Shown here: piece by piece, positions 35,110 to 47,612 of the stretch | Numbering within the stretch: position 1 is the stretch's first letter | Layout: each line of letters begins with the position of its first letter | NCBI GenBank assembly: GCA_963744905.1 | Contig: CAVUUV010000002.1 | Span: 124,001-188,000, forward strand | DNA: 64,000 bases | From: DATFFO01 sp963744905 | GTDB lineage: Bacteria; Actinomycetota; Acidimicrobiia; Spongiisociales; ZC4RG35 | Reading direction: 5' to 3' | Translations under genes and position numbers: made by a program | Notes under the pieces: generated by a model | What the model was told of the DNA's origin: nothing | The model's input: only the letters and a program-made list of their open reading frames with translations | Databases searched by the model: none

Positions 35110-36843
35110 TCAGAAGAGCGCCGAGACGATCCACCGGCGCGAGTCGGCCGGATCGATCACGTCGTCGATCTCGAAATGGGAGGCGACGTTGACTCCCTTG
35201 CCGATCTCGTACATCTCCGCCACCCTCCGCTCGAGCTCGGCCTGACGGGCATCGGGGTCCTCGATGGCCTCCAGCTCGCGTCTGAACCCGAGCTTGACCG
35301 CCCCCTCCAGTCCCATCGGCCCGAATTCGGAGGTGGGCCACCCCAGTGTGAAGCGGCCCTCGTGGAACCCCCCCGCCGCCATGGCCATCGCACCCAGCCC
35401 GTAGCCACGCCTGAGGACGATGGTCCCTACCGGGACCTCGACATTGGCCGAGGCCCGGAACAGGTCCCCCGCCGACCGCACCAGGCCCTCGGCTTCTGCC
35501 TCCGGCCCGACCATGAATCCGGGAGTGTCGCACAGTGACAGCACCGGCAGGCCCCACCGGTCGCAGAGACGGAGATGGCCGGCCAGGGACGTGGCGGCGG
35601 CGTGGTCGACTGCCCCGGCCCGGTGCATGGGGTCATTGGCGATGATTCCCAAAGGCCGCCCTTCGATCCGGCCAAAGCCGGTCACACACGCCTCGGCGTA
35701 GCCCGGCCTCACCTCGAGAAAGCTGCCCACGTCGAGCAGGGTGGTGACGACCTCTCTGATCTGATAGAGGCGCCGCCGATTGGCCGGGACCATCGTGCGC
35801 AGCGCCTCCTGGTCACTCACGTCCCAGACCGGGGTCGGGCCCCGGGTGATTCCGAGCAGGGTCCGTACGGCAGCCACGGCCTGAGGATCATCCCTCACCG
35901 GAACATCGATGACGCCGTTGGCGAGCTGGGCATCGGTGGGCCCGATCTCGTCCGGAGAGAACACTCCCAGACCCCCACCCTCGATCATGGCGGGCCCGCC
36001 CATTCCCAGGTTCGAGTCCTCGGTGGCCACGATCACGTCGCACTGACCGAGCAGGGCTGCGTTTCCGGCGAAGCAGTATCCGGTGTTGACACCGATGGTG
36101 GGACCGGGGATCTCGGCGAAGAGACGGAAGGCGGGAACTTCCAGCAGCGAGACGCCCGGCCAGTCCACATCACCGGGGCGACCACCCCCGCCTTCGGCGA
36201 ACAGCACGACGGGTAGCTCCATCTCCGAGGCCAGACGGAAGAGCCGGTCCTTCTTGCGATGGTTCTGCATCCCCTGCGTCCCCGCCAGGACCGTGTAGTC
36301 GTAGGAGACCACGATCGCCCGATCGTCACCCGTCGTGCCCGTGTCGATGCGCCCGATTCCCGCCACCATCCCATCGGCCGGTGTCCTTCTGATCAGCTCA
36401 TCGACATCCCGCCGGCCACGCTGGGCGGCAATGGCCAGGGGCCCATACTCGACGAACTCGTGGCACAGAGTGCCCAGCATCTCCCGCGTGGTGCGATGAC
36501 CCGACTCGTGACGGGTGGCCACTGCCTCGGGCCGGGCCTGGTCCAATCCGAGCACATGACGCTCCATGACCTCGTCCAACGCAGACAGGTCCTCCGGGCG
36601 GGCCTGGTCGGGAGCTGCATCCATCTCCTCGTGCTGATCGATGGTGACCAGGAGGGTTCCCGCCTCGACCGCCTCTCCCACCTCGACATGGAGCCGGTCG
36701 ACCCTGCCTGACACCCGGGCCGTGACCGGGTGTTCCATCTTCATGACTTCCAGCACCACGAGAGTGTCGGACGCCCGGACCCGGGATCCCACCTCGACAG
36801 TCACTGCCGCCACCCGGGCGGCGACCGGAGCAACGATTTCCAC
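35110..36843 (-). CDS. Biotinyl-domain/carboxyltransferase fusion (acyl-CoA carboxylase-like)
   Basis: 577 residues. An N-terminal biotinyl domain (1-72) has the biotinylated K35 in EVMKMEHP. The rest is a carboxyltransferase with N-half (about 80-330: YDYTVLAGTQGMQNHRKKDR, LFAEGGGGRPGD, GNAALLGQCDVIVATEDSNLG, MIEGGGLGVF) and C-half (about 360-577: GRIEGRPLGIIANDP, VLSLCDTPGFMVGPEAE, PVGTIVLRRGYGLGAMAMA). Transfers CO2 from biotin to an acyl-CoA. No biotin carboxylase is in the window, so the partner lies elsewhere. Substrate (acetyl-, propionyl-, methylcrotonyl- or another acyl-CoA) is undecided. Confidence 0.87.
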   Translation of the reverse strand: MEIVAPVAARVAAVTVEVGSRVRASDTLVVLEVMKMEHPVTARVSGRVDRLHVEVGEAVEAGTLLVTIDQHEEMDAAPDQARPEDLSALDEVMERHVLGLDQARPEAVATRHESGHRTTREMLGTLCHEFVEYGPLAIAAQRGRRDVDELIRRTPADGMVAGIGRIDTGTTGDDRAIVVSYDYTVLAGTQGMQNHRKKDRLFRLASEMELPVVLFAEGGGGRPGDVDWPGVSLLEVPAFRLFAEIPGPTIGVNTGYCFAGNAALLGQCDVIVATEDSNLGMGGPAMIEGGGLGVFSPDEIGPTDAQLANGVIDVPVRDDPQAVAAVRTLLGITRGPTPVWDVSDQEALRTMVPANRRRLYQIREVVTTLLDVGSFLEVRPGYAEACVTGFGRIEGRPLGIIANDPMHRAGAVDHAAATSLAGHLRLCDRWGLPVLSLCDTPGFMVGPEAEAEGLVRSAGDLFRASANVEVPVGTIVLRRGYGLGAMAMAAGGFHEGRFTLGWPTSEFGPMGLEGAVKLGFRRELEAIEDPDARQAELERRVAEMYEIGKGVNVASHFEIDDVIDPADSRRWIVSALF

Positions 36844-36889
36844 GGCCTGATCCTAAGCGGAGTATGGGGATCGGCCGGCGGCGGCAAGG

Positions 36890-36968
36890 CTTCTTTGGAC
36901 CTCAGCGAACGCCTCGACCGTCCTTTGGACGCTCAGGAACGCATAGCGATGGCCACGGTCCAAAGAAG
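36890..36968. repeat. Intergenic hairpin repeat family A, copy 3
   Basis: CTTCTTTGGACCTCAGCGAA, a second TCCTTTGGAC unit, the central GAACGCATAGCGATG and GGTCCAAAGAAGG. It ends two bases before the sufB stop codon. Confidence 0.8.
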
Positions 36969-36970
36969 GT

Positions 36971-38383
36971 TCAGCCGATGGCGCCGGCTTCGGCCATGTT
37001 GAGCTCGATGAGGCGGTTCATCTCCACCGCGTACTCCATGGGGAGCTCCTTGACGATGGGCTCGATGAAACCGGCCACGATCATCGAGGTGGCCTGGTCC
37101 TCGGTCAGGCCCCGGCTCATCAGGTAGAACAGCTGCTCCTCGCCCACCTTGGAGACGGTGGCCTCATGGCCGATCTGGGCGTCGTTCTCCTCGATCTCCA
37201 TGTACGGATAGGTGTCGGAACGGGACTTGTCGTCGAGGATGAGGGCATCACAGCGGACGAAACTCCTGGCTCTCTCCGCCCCCGGCTCGACCCTGACCAG
37301 GCCCCGGTAGCCCGCCCGGCCACCACCCTTGGAGATCGACTTGGAGACGATGGTGGAGGTGGTGTCGGGGGCGACATGCACCATCTTGGCGCCGGCATCC
37401 TGATGCTGGCCCTCACCGGCGAAGGCGATCGACAGCACCTCGCCGTGGGCGCCGGGCTCCATGAGCCACACAGCCGGGTACTTCATGGTCAGACGCGAGC
37501 CCAGGTTGCCGTCCACCCATTCCATGGTGGCGTTGCGATAGGCGGCGGCCCGCTTGGTGACCAGATTGAACACGTTGTTCGACCAGTTCTGGATGGTGGT
37601 GTAACGGCAGCGGCCGCCTTCTTTGACCACGATCTCCACCACGGCCGAGTGGAGCGAATCGGTGGTGTATATCGGGGCCGAGCAGCCCTCGACGTAGTGG
37701 CAGTAGGCGCCCTCGTCGACGATGATCAGGGTGCGCTCGAACTGGCCCATGTTCTCGGAGTTGATCCGGAAGTAGGCCTGCAAAGGCTGGTCGACGTGGA
37801 CACCGGGCGGCACGTAGATGAACGAGCCGCCCGACCACACCGCCGAGTTGAGGGCAGCAAACTTGTTGTCGTTGGGCGGGATCACGGTCCCGAGATATTC
37901 CCTGACGATCTCGGGGTGCTCGCGCAGGCCCGTGTCCATGTCGCTGAAGAGAACGCCCATCTGCTCCAGGTCGTCGCGATTGCGGTGGTAGACGACCTCG
38001 GATTCGTACTGGGCTGTGACCCCGGCCAGGTACTTGCGCTCGGCCTGGGGGATCCCCAGCCGCTCGTACGTCTTCTTGATCGACTCGGGAACCATGTCCC
38101 AGTCCTTGGCCTGGGCATCGGTCGGCTTGACGTAGTAGTAGATGTCATCGAAGTCGATGGTGTTGAGGGCTCCCCCACCGCCCCACTGCGGGATCGGCTT
38201 GCGCAGGAAGCGCTTATAGGACTTGAGCCGGAAATCGAGCATCCACTCCGGCTCGCCCTTGATCTTGGACATCTGGCGGATGACGTCTTCGTTCAAGCCC
38301 TTCTGGGGCTTGAAGACGTAATCATCCTCGGAGTCGTGCCAACCGAGCTTGTACGCACCGAGATCGATATCGACGGTGGCCAT
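36971..38383 (-). CDS. sufB: SufB, Fe-S scaffold subunit
   Basis: 470 residues. Clear SufB sequence: KGEPEWMLDFRLKSYKRFL, the scaffold core FIYVPPGVHVDQPLQAYFRI, EGCSAPIYTTDSLHSAVVEI, RYTTIQNWSNNVFNLVTKRA, DTTSTIVSKSISKGGGRAGY and LMSRGLTEDQATSMIVAGFI. It builds clusters with SufC and SufD, which are encoded elsewhere in the window. ATG 38383 is preceded by AGGAAGGTGAT. Monocistronic by layout, with an inverted repeat upstream. Confidence 0.93.
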   Translation of the reverse strand: MATVDIDLGAYKLGWHDSEDDYVFKPQKGLNEDVIRQMSKIKGEPEWMLDFRLKSYKRFLRKPIPQWGGGGALNTIDFDDIYYYVKPTDAQAKDWDMVPESIKKTYERLGIPQAERKYLAGVTAQYESEVVYHRNRDDLEQMGVLFSDMDTGLREHPEIVREYLGTVIPPNDNKFAALNSAVWSGGSFIYVPPGVHVDQPLQAYFRINSENMGQFERTLIIVDEGAYCHYVEGCSAPIYTTDSLHSAVVEIVVKEGGRCRYTTIQNWSNNVFNLVTKRAAAYRNATMEWVDGNLGSRLTMKYPAVWLMEPGAHGEVLSIAFAGEGQHQDAGAKMVHVAPDTTSTIVSKSISKGGGRAGYRGLVRVEPGAERARSFVRCDALILDDKSRSDTYPYMEIEENDAQIGHEATVSKVGEEQLFYLMSRGLTEDQATSMIVAGFIEPIVKELPMEYAVEMNRLIELNMAEAGAIG

Positions 38384-38408
38384 CTGCCAATCACCTTCCT
38401 ACATCTGA

Positions 38409-38435
38409 CGGGATTTACACCATCCCGATAGTGCA
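38409..38435. promoter_or_regulatory. Candidate operator/promoter upstream of sufB
   Basis: CGGGAT-TTACACC-ATCCCG (38409-38427) is a perfect 6-bp inverted repeat. It overlaps the near-palindrome TTACAC-N10-GTGCAA (to about 38435). Located 26-52 bases upstream of the sufB ATG, where a redox or Fe-S-sensing repressor would act. No SufR-type regulator gene is in the window. Confidence 0.4.
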
Positions 38436-38475
38436 ATCCTACCGGATCGGGACCTTCTATCCCAAGAGGTTCCGG

Positions 38476-42912
<4,437 letters not shown>

Positions 42913-43097
42913 TCTACCCGGGGAAGCCAAGCCCGCATACGCATATGCGCATAGTGCATAAAGCGGTCGCCGCTTGTTCCGGAACCCCTCCGGCTGGAGG
43001 AAACGGAGGCGGGAACAGGGGATCTCGCCCGCGTATACGGAACCCCCCGGGGACATCCCCTGCGGGGAGGGAATGGAGGGCTACTAATTTGGCGGTC
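42913..43097. promoter_or_regulatory. Divergent regulatory region upstream of gltB, palindromes and repeat-like hairpins
   Basis: ATACGCATATGCGCAT near 42938-42953 contains the self-complementary CGCATATGCG, in an AT-richer patch close to the gltB start: a candidate operator. Two further GC-rich hairpin blocks (CCTCCGGCTGGAGG near 42987; GGAACCCCCCGGGGAC near 43040) resemble repeat family B loosely. TAATTT (about 43085), seven bases before the plus-strand ATG at 43098, could be a -10. Confidence 0.35.
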
Positions 43098-43535
43098 ATG
43101 CCGGTGATGGTGGTTGGCGCAGACACGGCCCAGGGGAGGGTGATCACACAACGCCTGCTCGACCCCGAGCGGGAGGTGCGCGTCTTCGTGACCGACTCCG
43201 ATGCAGCAGAAGAGTGGCGACGGAGTGGCGCCAAGGTGGCGCTGGGTGACGTGTCCGACGATTCCCACGTCGCTGCGGCCTGTCTCAATTGCTTCTCGGT
43301 GGTGCTGGTGGGCCATGCCGCCCGCGACGAGAGGACTCGCTCGTTCGCCCACACCGAAGAGGCCGTGTTCGAGGGCTGGGCCCGAGCGGTGAGCACGGCC
43401 GGGGTGCGGAGGGTCATCTGGGTGCTCGAGTCGGAGCCACCCGAAGTGACGGTCCGGGAGGTGGCGGTGGTCGACCCGAACACCCCCGGCATCGATGACC
43501 GGGTTTTCCGCCTCGACGAAGCTGCCCGTCTCTGA
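43098..43535 (+). CDS. NAD(P)-binding Rossmann-type protein, short
   Basis: 145 residues beginning with a Rossmann-like strand and loop VMVVGADTAQGRVITQRLL, then VRVFVTDSDAAEEWRRSGAK and VALGDVSDDSHVAAACLNCF, the arrangement of NmrA/SDR-like epimerases truncated after half the fold. The glycine motif is loose (GADTAQG). Activity is not predictable. ATG 43098 is chosen; TTG 43089 is possible. Confidence 0.65.
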   Translation: MPVMVVGADTAQGRVITQRLLDPEREVRVFVTDSDAAEEWRRSGAKVALGDVSDDSHVAAACLNCFSVVLVGHAARDERTRSFAHTEEAVFEGWARAVSTAGVRRVIWVLESEPPEVTVREVAVVDPNTPGIDDRVFRLDEAARL

Positions 43536-43545
43536 CCCCAACAGG

Positions 43546-44106
43546 TCAGCGGACGTTGACCTCGGCCATGTGGAGCTTGTCGAACACGAGCACGGCATCG
43601 AACGCCGGCACCAGATAGGGGTAGGGGTCGATGGCCTTGCCATCGTGATGGATCTCGAAGTGGGTGTGGGGCGAAGAGCCTTCGGCGTTGCCCGAGTCCC
43701 CCACCCAGCCGATCAGCTGCCCGGCCTGGACCGTGTCCCCCACCTCGACCGCCACGCCCGAGGACATCGGCGCCCGACCGTCGTCGGTGCCCGGGGTGTC
43801 GTCATTGAGATGCATGTACCAGGTTTCCCACCCGTGACCATGGTCGATGACCACGTACCGACCCGCAGTCCCGTGGTCCCGAACCCATCTGACAGTCCCG
43901 GGAGCAGCGGCATAAACCTCGGTCATCTTGGGAGCCATGAGATCGTTCCCCTCGTGACGATGACCGGTCCGCGGAGCACCGAAGCTGTCGGTGAAGTGGG
44001 TGACCGGGGCCTGCTGGGGGAAGACCATCGGCAGGTCGGAGGTGACGGCGGACCCGCCCGGAGCCAGACCGGACAGGGCCAGCGAGATGAGCACGACGTT
44101 GAACAA
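43546..44106 (-). CDS. Secreted M23 (LytM-type) peptidase
   Basis: 186 residues. A short hydrophobic leader (1-20, FNVVLISLALSGLAPGGSA) is followed by an M23 domain with all zinc ligands: H51 and D55 in GHRHEGNDL and the HxH of PHTHFEIHHDG. Probably cleaves peptidoglycan cross-links or stem peptides outside the membrane. The TTG start at 44106 is supported by GCGGAGG five bases upstream. Confidence 0.82.
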   Translation of the reverse strand: MFNVVLISLALSGLAPGGSAVTSDLPMVFPQQAPVTHFTDSFGAPRTGHRHEGNDLMAPKMTEVYAAAPGTVRWVRDHGTAGRYVVIDHGHGWETWYMHLNDDTPGTDDGRAPMSSGVAVEVGDTVQAGQLIGWVGDSGNAEGSSPHTHFEIHHDGKAIDPYPYLVPAFDAVLVFDKLHMAEVNVR

Positions 44107-44200
44107 GAGGACCTCCGCGTAAGAGAAAGAGAGGAAGCGAAGCCCAGAGACGAGAAGACCCTAACCCTCAAGTGATTTGATTCACAAGCCGGGACCAGAA

Positions 44201-44226
44201 CGAGGCCGGGTCGAGACCCGGCCTCG
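44201..44226. terminator. Strong 12-bp hairpin
   Basis: CGAGGCCGGGTC (44201-44212) and GACCCGGCCTCG (44215-44226) pair perfectly around two bases. It lies about 90 bases after the stop of the HAD gene and upstream of the M23 peptidase gene on the minus strand. A T-run is absent. Confidence 0.65.
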
Positions 44227-44313
44227 CTTGGTGCCATCGCGCAGCCCACTCCCTGGCTACAGGATGGATGTGTCCAGTTTCATCGGCACCGACCCGCTCC
44301 AACTGGAGATGAT

Positions 44314-44958
44314 TCAGACCAGGTTCAACCCGACCAGGTCGGAGAGCTCCTCCAGAGCCGGGAGGGGGTGGTCCACCTTGATGGTGTGCATTCCCATTTC
44401 CCGGGCCGCCTTCAGGTTGACCCCGATGTCGTCGAGGAAGACGATCCGGTCCGGGGTCACACCGCTGCGCTCGATCAAAAGTCGGAAGATCCGCGCCTCC
44501 GGCTTGCGGGTCCCTTCCAGATGGGATTCGATGACCAGGTCGAAGTGCGATGAGACCCTCTGAGCCGCCCTGGATCGCCAGCTATTGGTCACCGCGGCCA
44601 CCTTCAGTCCAGCCGCCCGAAGCCGGTCGATGGCCGCCACCATGGCAGGGCGGGCCACCGCCACCGCCTCGATTCGCCTCATCAGGTCTGCGACGTCGAC
44701 TCCTCTCACCCCGATCCGGCCCAGATCCCCGGTGAACAGATCCACGAAGCTCTCCATGCCCAGCTCGCCTCGCTCCAGGCGCGCCCAGGCGCCGGCGGGG
44801 CCGGCCTCCTGGACCGCTTGATTGATCAGACCGGCCGTCACCCCCGACTCCTCCTCTAAGCGGGTGATTTCATGAAGCGGCGACTCGAGGACCACGCCTC
44901 CCAGATCGAACGCAACGAGTTGGAGGGAACCATCCGGACCGGACCGGCTTGTGGTCAT
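44314..44958 (-). CDS. HAD-superfamily hydrolase (subfamily IA-like)
   Basis: 214 residues. Motif I nucleophile D18 in VAFDLGGVVLE; the helical cap (25-90); motif II in VAAVTNSWRS; motif III Lys in EGTRKPEARIF; motif IV DD in FLDDIGVNLKAA. The FDLGGV form of motif I, lacking the second Asp, resembles the epoxide-hydrolase/ACAD10 branch, where phosphatase activity may be weak. Substrate unknown. Its ATG overlaps the upstream stop (ATGA). Confidence 0.82.
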   Translation of the reverse strand: MTTSRSGPDGSLQLVAFDLGGVVLESPLHEITRLEEESGVTAGLINQAVQEAGPAGAWARLERGELGMESFVDLFTGDLGRIGVRGVDVADLMRRIEAVAVARPAMVAAIDRLRAAGLKVAAVTNSWRSRAAQRVSSHFDLVIESHLEGTRKPEARIFRLLIERSGVTPDRIVFLDDIGVNLKAAREMGMHTIKVDHPLPALEELSDLVGLNLV

Positions 44959-45632
44959 TGATCGAATTCCCCCAGCTGAGCCCGGAGGAGGCGGGCACTC
45001 TCGGCCAACAGGCCCTGGCTCAACTCGAGACGTTCCCGGGGGCCGGACGCGGTGAGAAGGCGATAGGCGTCGAGCGGGGTGACCGGAGTCAGGGCCGAGA
45101 TCTGGTAGCTGACGATCAATGGATCCCCCTTCAACTCGGTCGAGATGCGGCTGGTGTCGGTGCCCAGCTCGCTGGCCAGGGCGAGAACCCGGCGGACTTC
45201 GTCCGCCACTTCCGACACCAGCACCTGGGCGACTTCCTCCGGCCGGTCGGGGAAATCCGACACGATGGCTAGCGGATAAGGGCTCTCATCCATCCAGCTC
45301 TCGACGCGGATCCGACCGGTCCCGGCCACGATCACCTGACGGTGATCGCTCTCGGGAAGGCGGGCCACAGAGACGATGCGAAGACGGCATCCGACCTCGT
45401 AGCGTTCGTCCCCGCCCCCCACCTCCGGTCCCCGCCGTATGAGGACCGTGCCGAAAGTCCGGTCGCCGGCCAGGGCATCGTCCAGCAGGTGCTGGTAGCG
45501 AGGCTCGAACACCCGCAGGGGCACCGCCGTGAATGGGAACACGACCGTTTCCAGCGGGAACATGGGCAGAGTCACCGGTCCCCCTTCGTCACCCTGGCCG
45601 GCACTCGCAGGGCCTCGCCCGCCCACTGTCAT
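44955..45632 (-). CDS. Lon N-terminal-domain (LON substrate-binding) protein
   Basis: 225 residues. The LON-domain opening PMFPLETVVFPFTAVPLRVF is followed by EPRYQHLLDDALAG, CRLRIVSVARLPESDH and GTGRIRVESW. There is no ATPase or protease part, as in free-standing LonN proteins of actinobacteria, whose role is not established. ATG 45632 overlaps the preceding stop; a GTG 20 codons later with AAGGGGGA upstream is an alternative. Confidence 0.82.
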   Translation of the reverse strand: MTVGGRGPASAGQGDEGGPVTLPMFPLETVVFPFTAVPLRVFEPRYQHLLDDALAGDRTFGTVLIRRGPEVGGGDERYEVGCRLRIVSVARLPESDHRQVIVAGTGRIRVESWMDESPYPLAIVSDFPDRPEEVAQVLVSEVADEVRRVLALASELGTDTSRISTELKGDPLIVSYQISALTPVTPLDAYRLLTASGPRERLELSQGLLAESARLLRAQLGEFDQ

Positions 45633-46081
45633 TGGTCACCGTCGTCAGTCCGGACCCTGACCAGGAATCGCAGACGCTCCTTGACCTCACCATCGATGGA
45701 GATCACGAACGAGTAGGCACCTTCGATGCGAAACACGAGATTGGTGAAGGTGAGAGCCCGCACCAGGGTCACGTCCTGGCCCTCCGGGAGATGAGGCGGA
45801 CGACGCACCGGAACGGGCGCCGACAGGGACCCGGGGAGGATCGACTTTCCGTCCTGATCCTGCAATTCCACGTCCAGTCGCACGGTGTTGCCGGGCCAGC
45901 CCCAGGGGACCCTGATCCGCAGCCCGATCCCCATGCTGGGGTGGCGAGCCGGCAGGGAACGCACGGTGAGGACGTCCCAACCGCCCCCCAGCACATACAG
46001 TTTTCCGCCGCTCGCCTGGACCGCATCGGCCAGAAGCGCCACATCCACCGAGGGTTCCAGTGTGCTGTCGCCGAAGTCCAC
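45629..46081 (-). CDS. DUF6941-like protein
   Basis: 150 residues. DVALLADAVQASGGKLYVLG followed by GGWD and a beta-sandwich-like remainder (MGIGLRIRVPWGWPGNTVRL, LELQD-type strands) match my memory of the DUF6941 family, small actinobacterial proteins of unknown function. GTG 46081 is the start. Coupled to the LON-domain gene by ATGA, so a functional link is possible. Confidence 0.6.
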   Translation of the reverse strand: MDFGDSTLEPSVDVALLADAVQASGGKLYVLGGGWDVLTVRSLPARHPSMGIGLRIRVPWGWPGNTVRLDVELQDQDGKSILPGSLSAPVPVRRPPHLPEGQDVTLVRALTFTNLVFRIEGAYSFVISIDGEVKERLRFLVRVRTDDGDQ

Positions 46082-46169
46082 GACGTCACCCTACCGAGGG
46101 CGGCCTGGTCACTCCGTTCGCCCCTCGCGGTCGAACTCCGTATCGTTTGACCTCATAGGAGGTTTGCAG

Positions 46170-47495
46170 ATGCCCGACACGCCCACCATCGCCCCGGCCC
46201 GAGGAAAGCTGGGAGTCCTCACCCCGGGGATGGGAGCAGTGGCGACGACCCTTTACGCCGGGGTGCTCGCCGCCCGACGCGGCTACGCAGAGCCGTTGGG
46301 CTCCCTCACGCAGATGGGCCGGATCCGGCTCGGTCGTCGCACCGAGAACCGCAACCCCCTCATCAAGGACTTCGTCCCCCTCGCGGCACTGTCCGACCTG
46401 GTTTTCGGGGGATGGGACCCCTACTCGGATGACGCCTATGCCTCGGCCATGAAGGCCGGGGTACTACAGGCGCATCACATCGAGGCCATCGGCGACGAGC
46501 TGCGGCTGATCGAGCCGATGACCGCCGTGTTCGAGCACGAGTGGGTACGCAACCTCCCCGACACCGACAACGTCAAGACCGGCGGCGGAACCAAGATGGA
46601 CGAGGCGGAGTCGCTCATGGCAGACATAGACGCCTTCCGCTCCGCCCACGAACTGGACCGTGTGGTCATGGTGTGGTGCGGTTCCACCGAGGTCTACCGG
46701 GAGCCGTCCGAGGTCCACATGGACCTGGATGCATTCGAACGAGGCTTGAAGGAATCCCATCCCGACATCTCTCCCTCACAGGTGTACGCCTACGCCGCCT
46801 TGCAGTCGGACGTGCCTTTCGCCAATGGTGCCCCCAATCTCACCGTCGATTGCCCCGCCATGCTCCAGCTGGCCGACCGGAGAGGGGTACCGGTGTCGGG
46901 CAAGGACTTCAAGACCGGCCAGACCCTGATGAAGACCATCCTCGCCCCCGGGCTCAAGGCGCGCATGCTGGGCGTGAAGGGGTGGTTCTCGACCAACATA
47001 CTCGGCAACCGTGACGGCGAGGTCCTCGACGACCCCGACTCCTTCCGTTCCAAGGAAGTGTCCAAGCTCGGAGTTCTCGAGCAGATCCTCCAGCCCGAGC
47101 TCTACCCGGAGCTATACGGCGACCTGTACCACAAGGTCAGGATCAACTATTACCCGCCACGCGGGGACGACAAGGAAGGCTGGGACAACATCGACATCTT
47201 CGGCTGGCTGGGTTACCCGATGCAGATCAAGATCGACTTCCTGTGCCGCGACTCGATCCTGGCCGCCCCCCTGGCCCTGGATCTGGCTCTGTTCATGGAT
47301 CTGGCCCACCGCGCCGACCGCAAGGGAATCCAGGAGTGGCTCTCGTTCTACTTCAAGAGCCCTCAGCACGCCGCCGGCCTCTATCCCGAAAACGATCTCT
47401 TCATCCAGTCGAAGAAGCTTAAGAACAACCTCCGGCACATGATGGGGGAGGAGCTCATCACCCATCTGGGCACCGAGTACTACGAAGAGGACTGA
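46170..47495 (+). CDS. ino1: myo-Inositol-1-phosphate synthase
   Basis: 441 residues. Markers: GKLGVLTPGMGAVATTLYAG (NAD site), NPLIKDFVPLAALSDLVFGG, FANGAPNLTVDCPAM, SGKDFKTGQTLMKTILAPGL and GWFSTNILGNRDGEVL. NAD-dependent conversion of glucose-6-phosphate to inositol-1-phosphate, the first step to inositol lipids and mycothiol in actinobacteria. AGGAGG (46157-46162) precedes ATG 46170. It stands 117 bases before glgB, so glucose-6-phosphate use and glucan metabolism are linked by position. Confidence 0.93.
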   Translation: MPDTPTIAPARGKLGVLTPGMGAVATTLYAGVLAARRGYAEPLGSLTQMGRIRLGRRTENRNPLIKDFVPLAALSDLVFGGWDPYSDDAYASAMKAGVLQAHHIEAIGDELRLIEPMTAVFEHEWVRNLPDTDNVKTGGGTKMDEAESLMADIDAFRSAHELDRVVMVWCGSTEVYREPSEVHMDLDAFERGLKESHPDISPSQVYAYAALQSDVPFANGAPNLTVDCPAMLQLADRRGVPVSGKDFKTGQTLMKTILAPGLKARMLGVKGWFSTNILGNRDGEVLDDPDSFRSKEVSKLGVLEQILQPELYPELYGDLYHKVRINYYPPRGDDKEGWDNIDIFGWLGYPMQIKIDFLCRDSILAAPLALDLALFMDLAHRADRKGIQEWLSFYFKSPQHAAGLYPENDLFIQSKKLKNNLRHMMGEELITHLGTEYYEED

Positions 47496-47539
47496 GCTCC
47501 GGTCGAGACTGGAGTCCCCCCGCCTGTGAGCTGCCGTCG

Positions 47540-47555
47540 AGCCGGTTGACCGGCT
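47540..47555. terminator. Hairpin between ino1 and glgB
   Basis: AGCCGGT-TG-ACCGGCT is a perfect 7-bp inverted repeat 45 bases after the ino1 stop. It could be a weak terminator separating ino1 from the glucan operon, or an operator. Confidence 0.4.
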
Positions 47556-47612
47556 TGACGCCCGGGAGAGGCGAACCCAACCTTGACCCAAATCCGGAAC
47601 TGAGGAGCGGCC

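Noticed and set aside
44107..44200. Cyclic-di-AMP-type riboswitch before the M23 peptidase gene
   Set aside because: Such leaders often precede cell-wall hydrolases, but I could not find the conserved core; only a simple hairpin is present.
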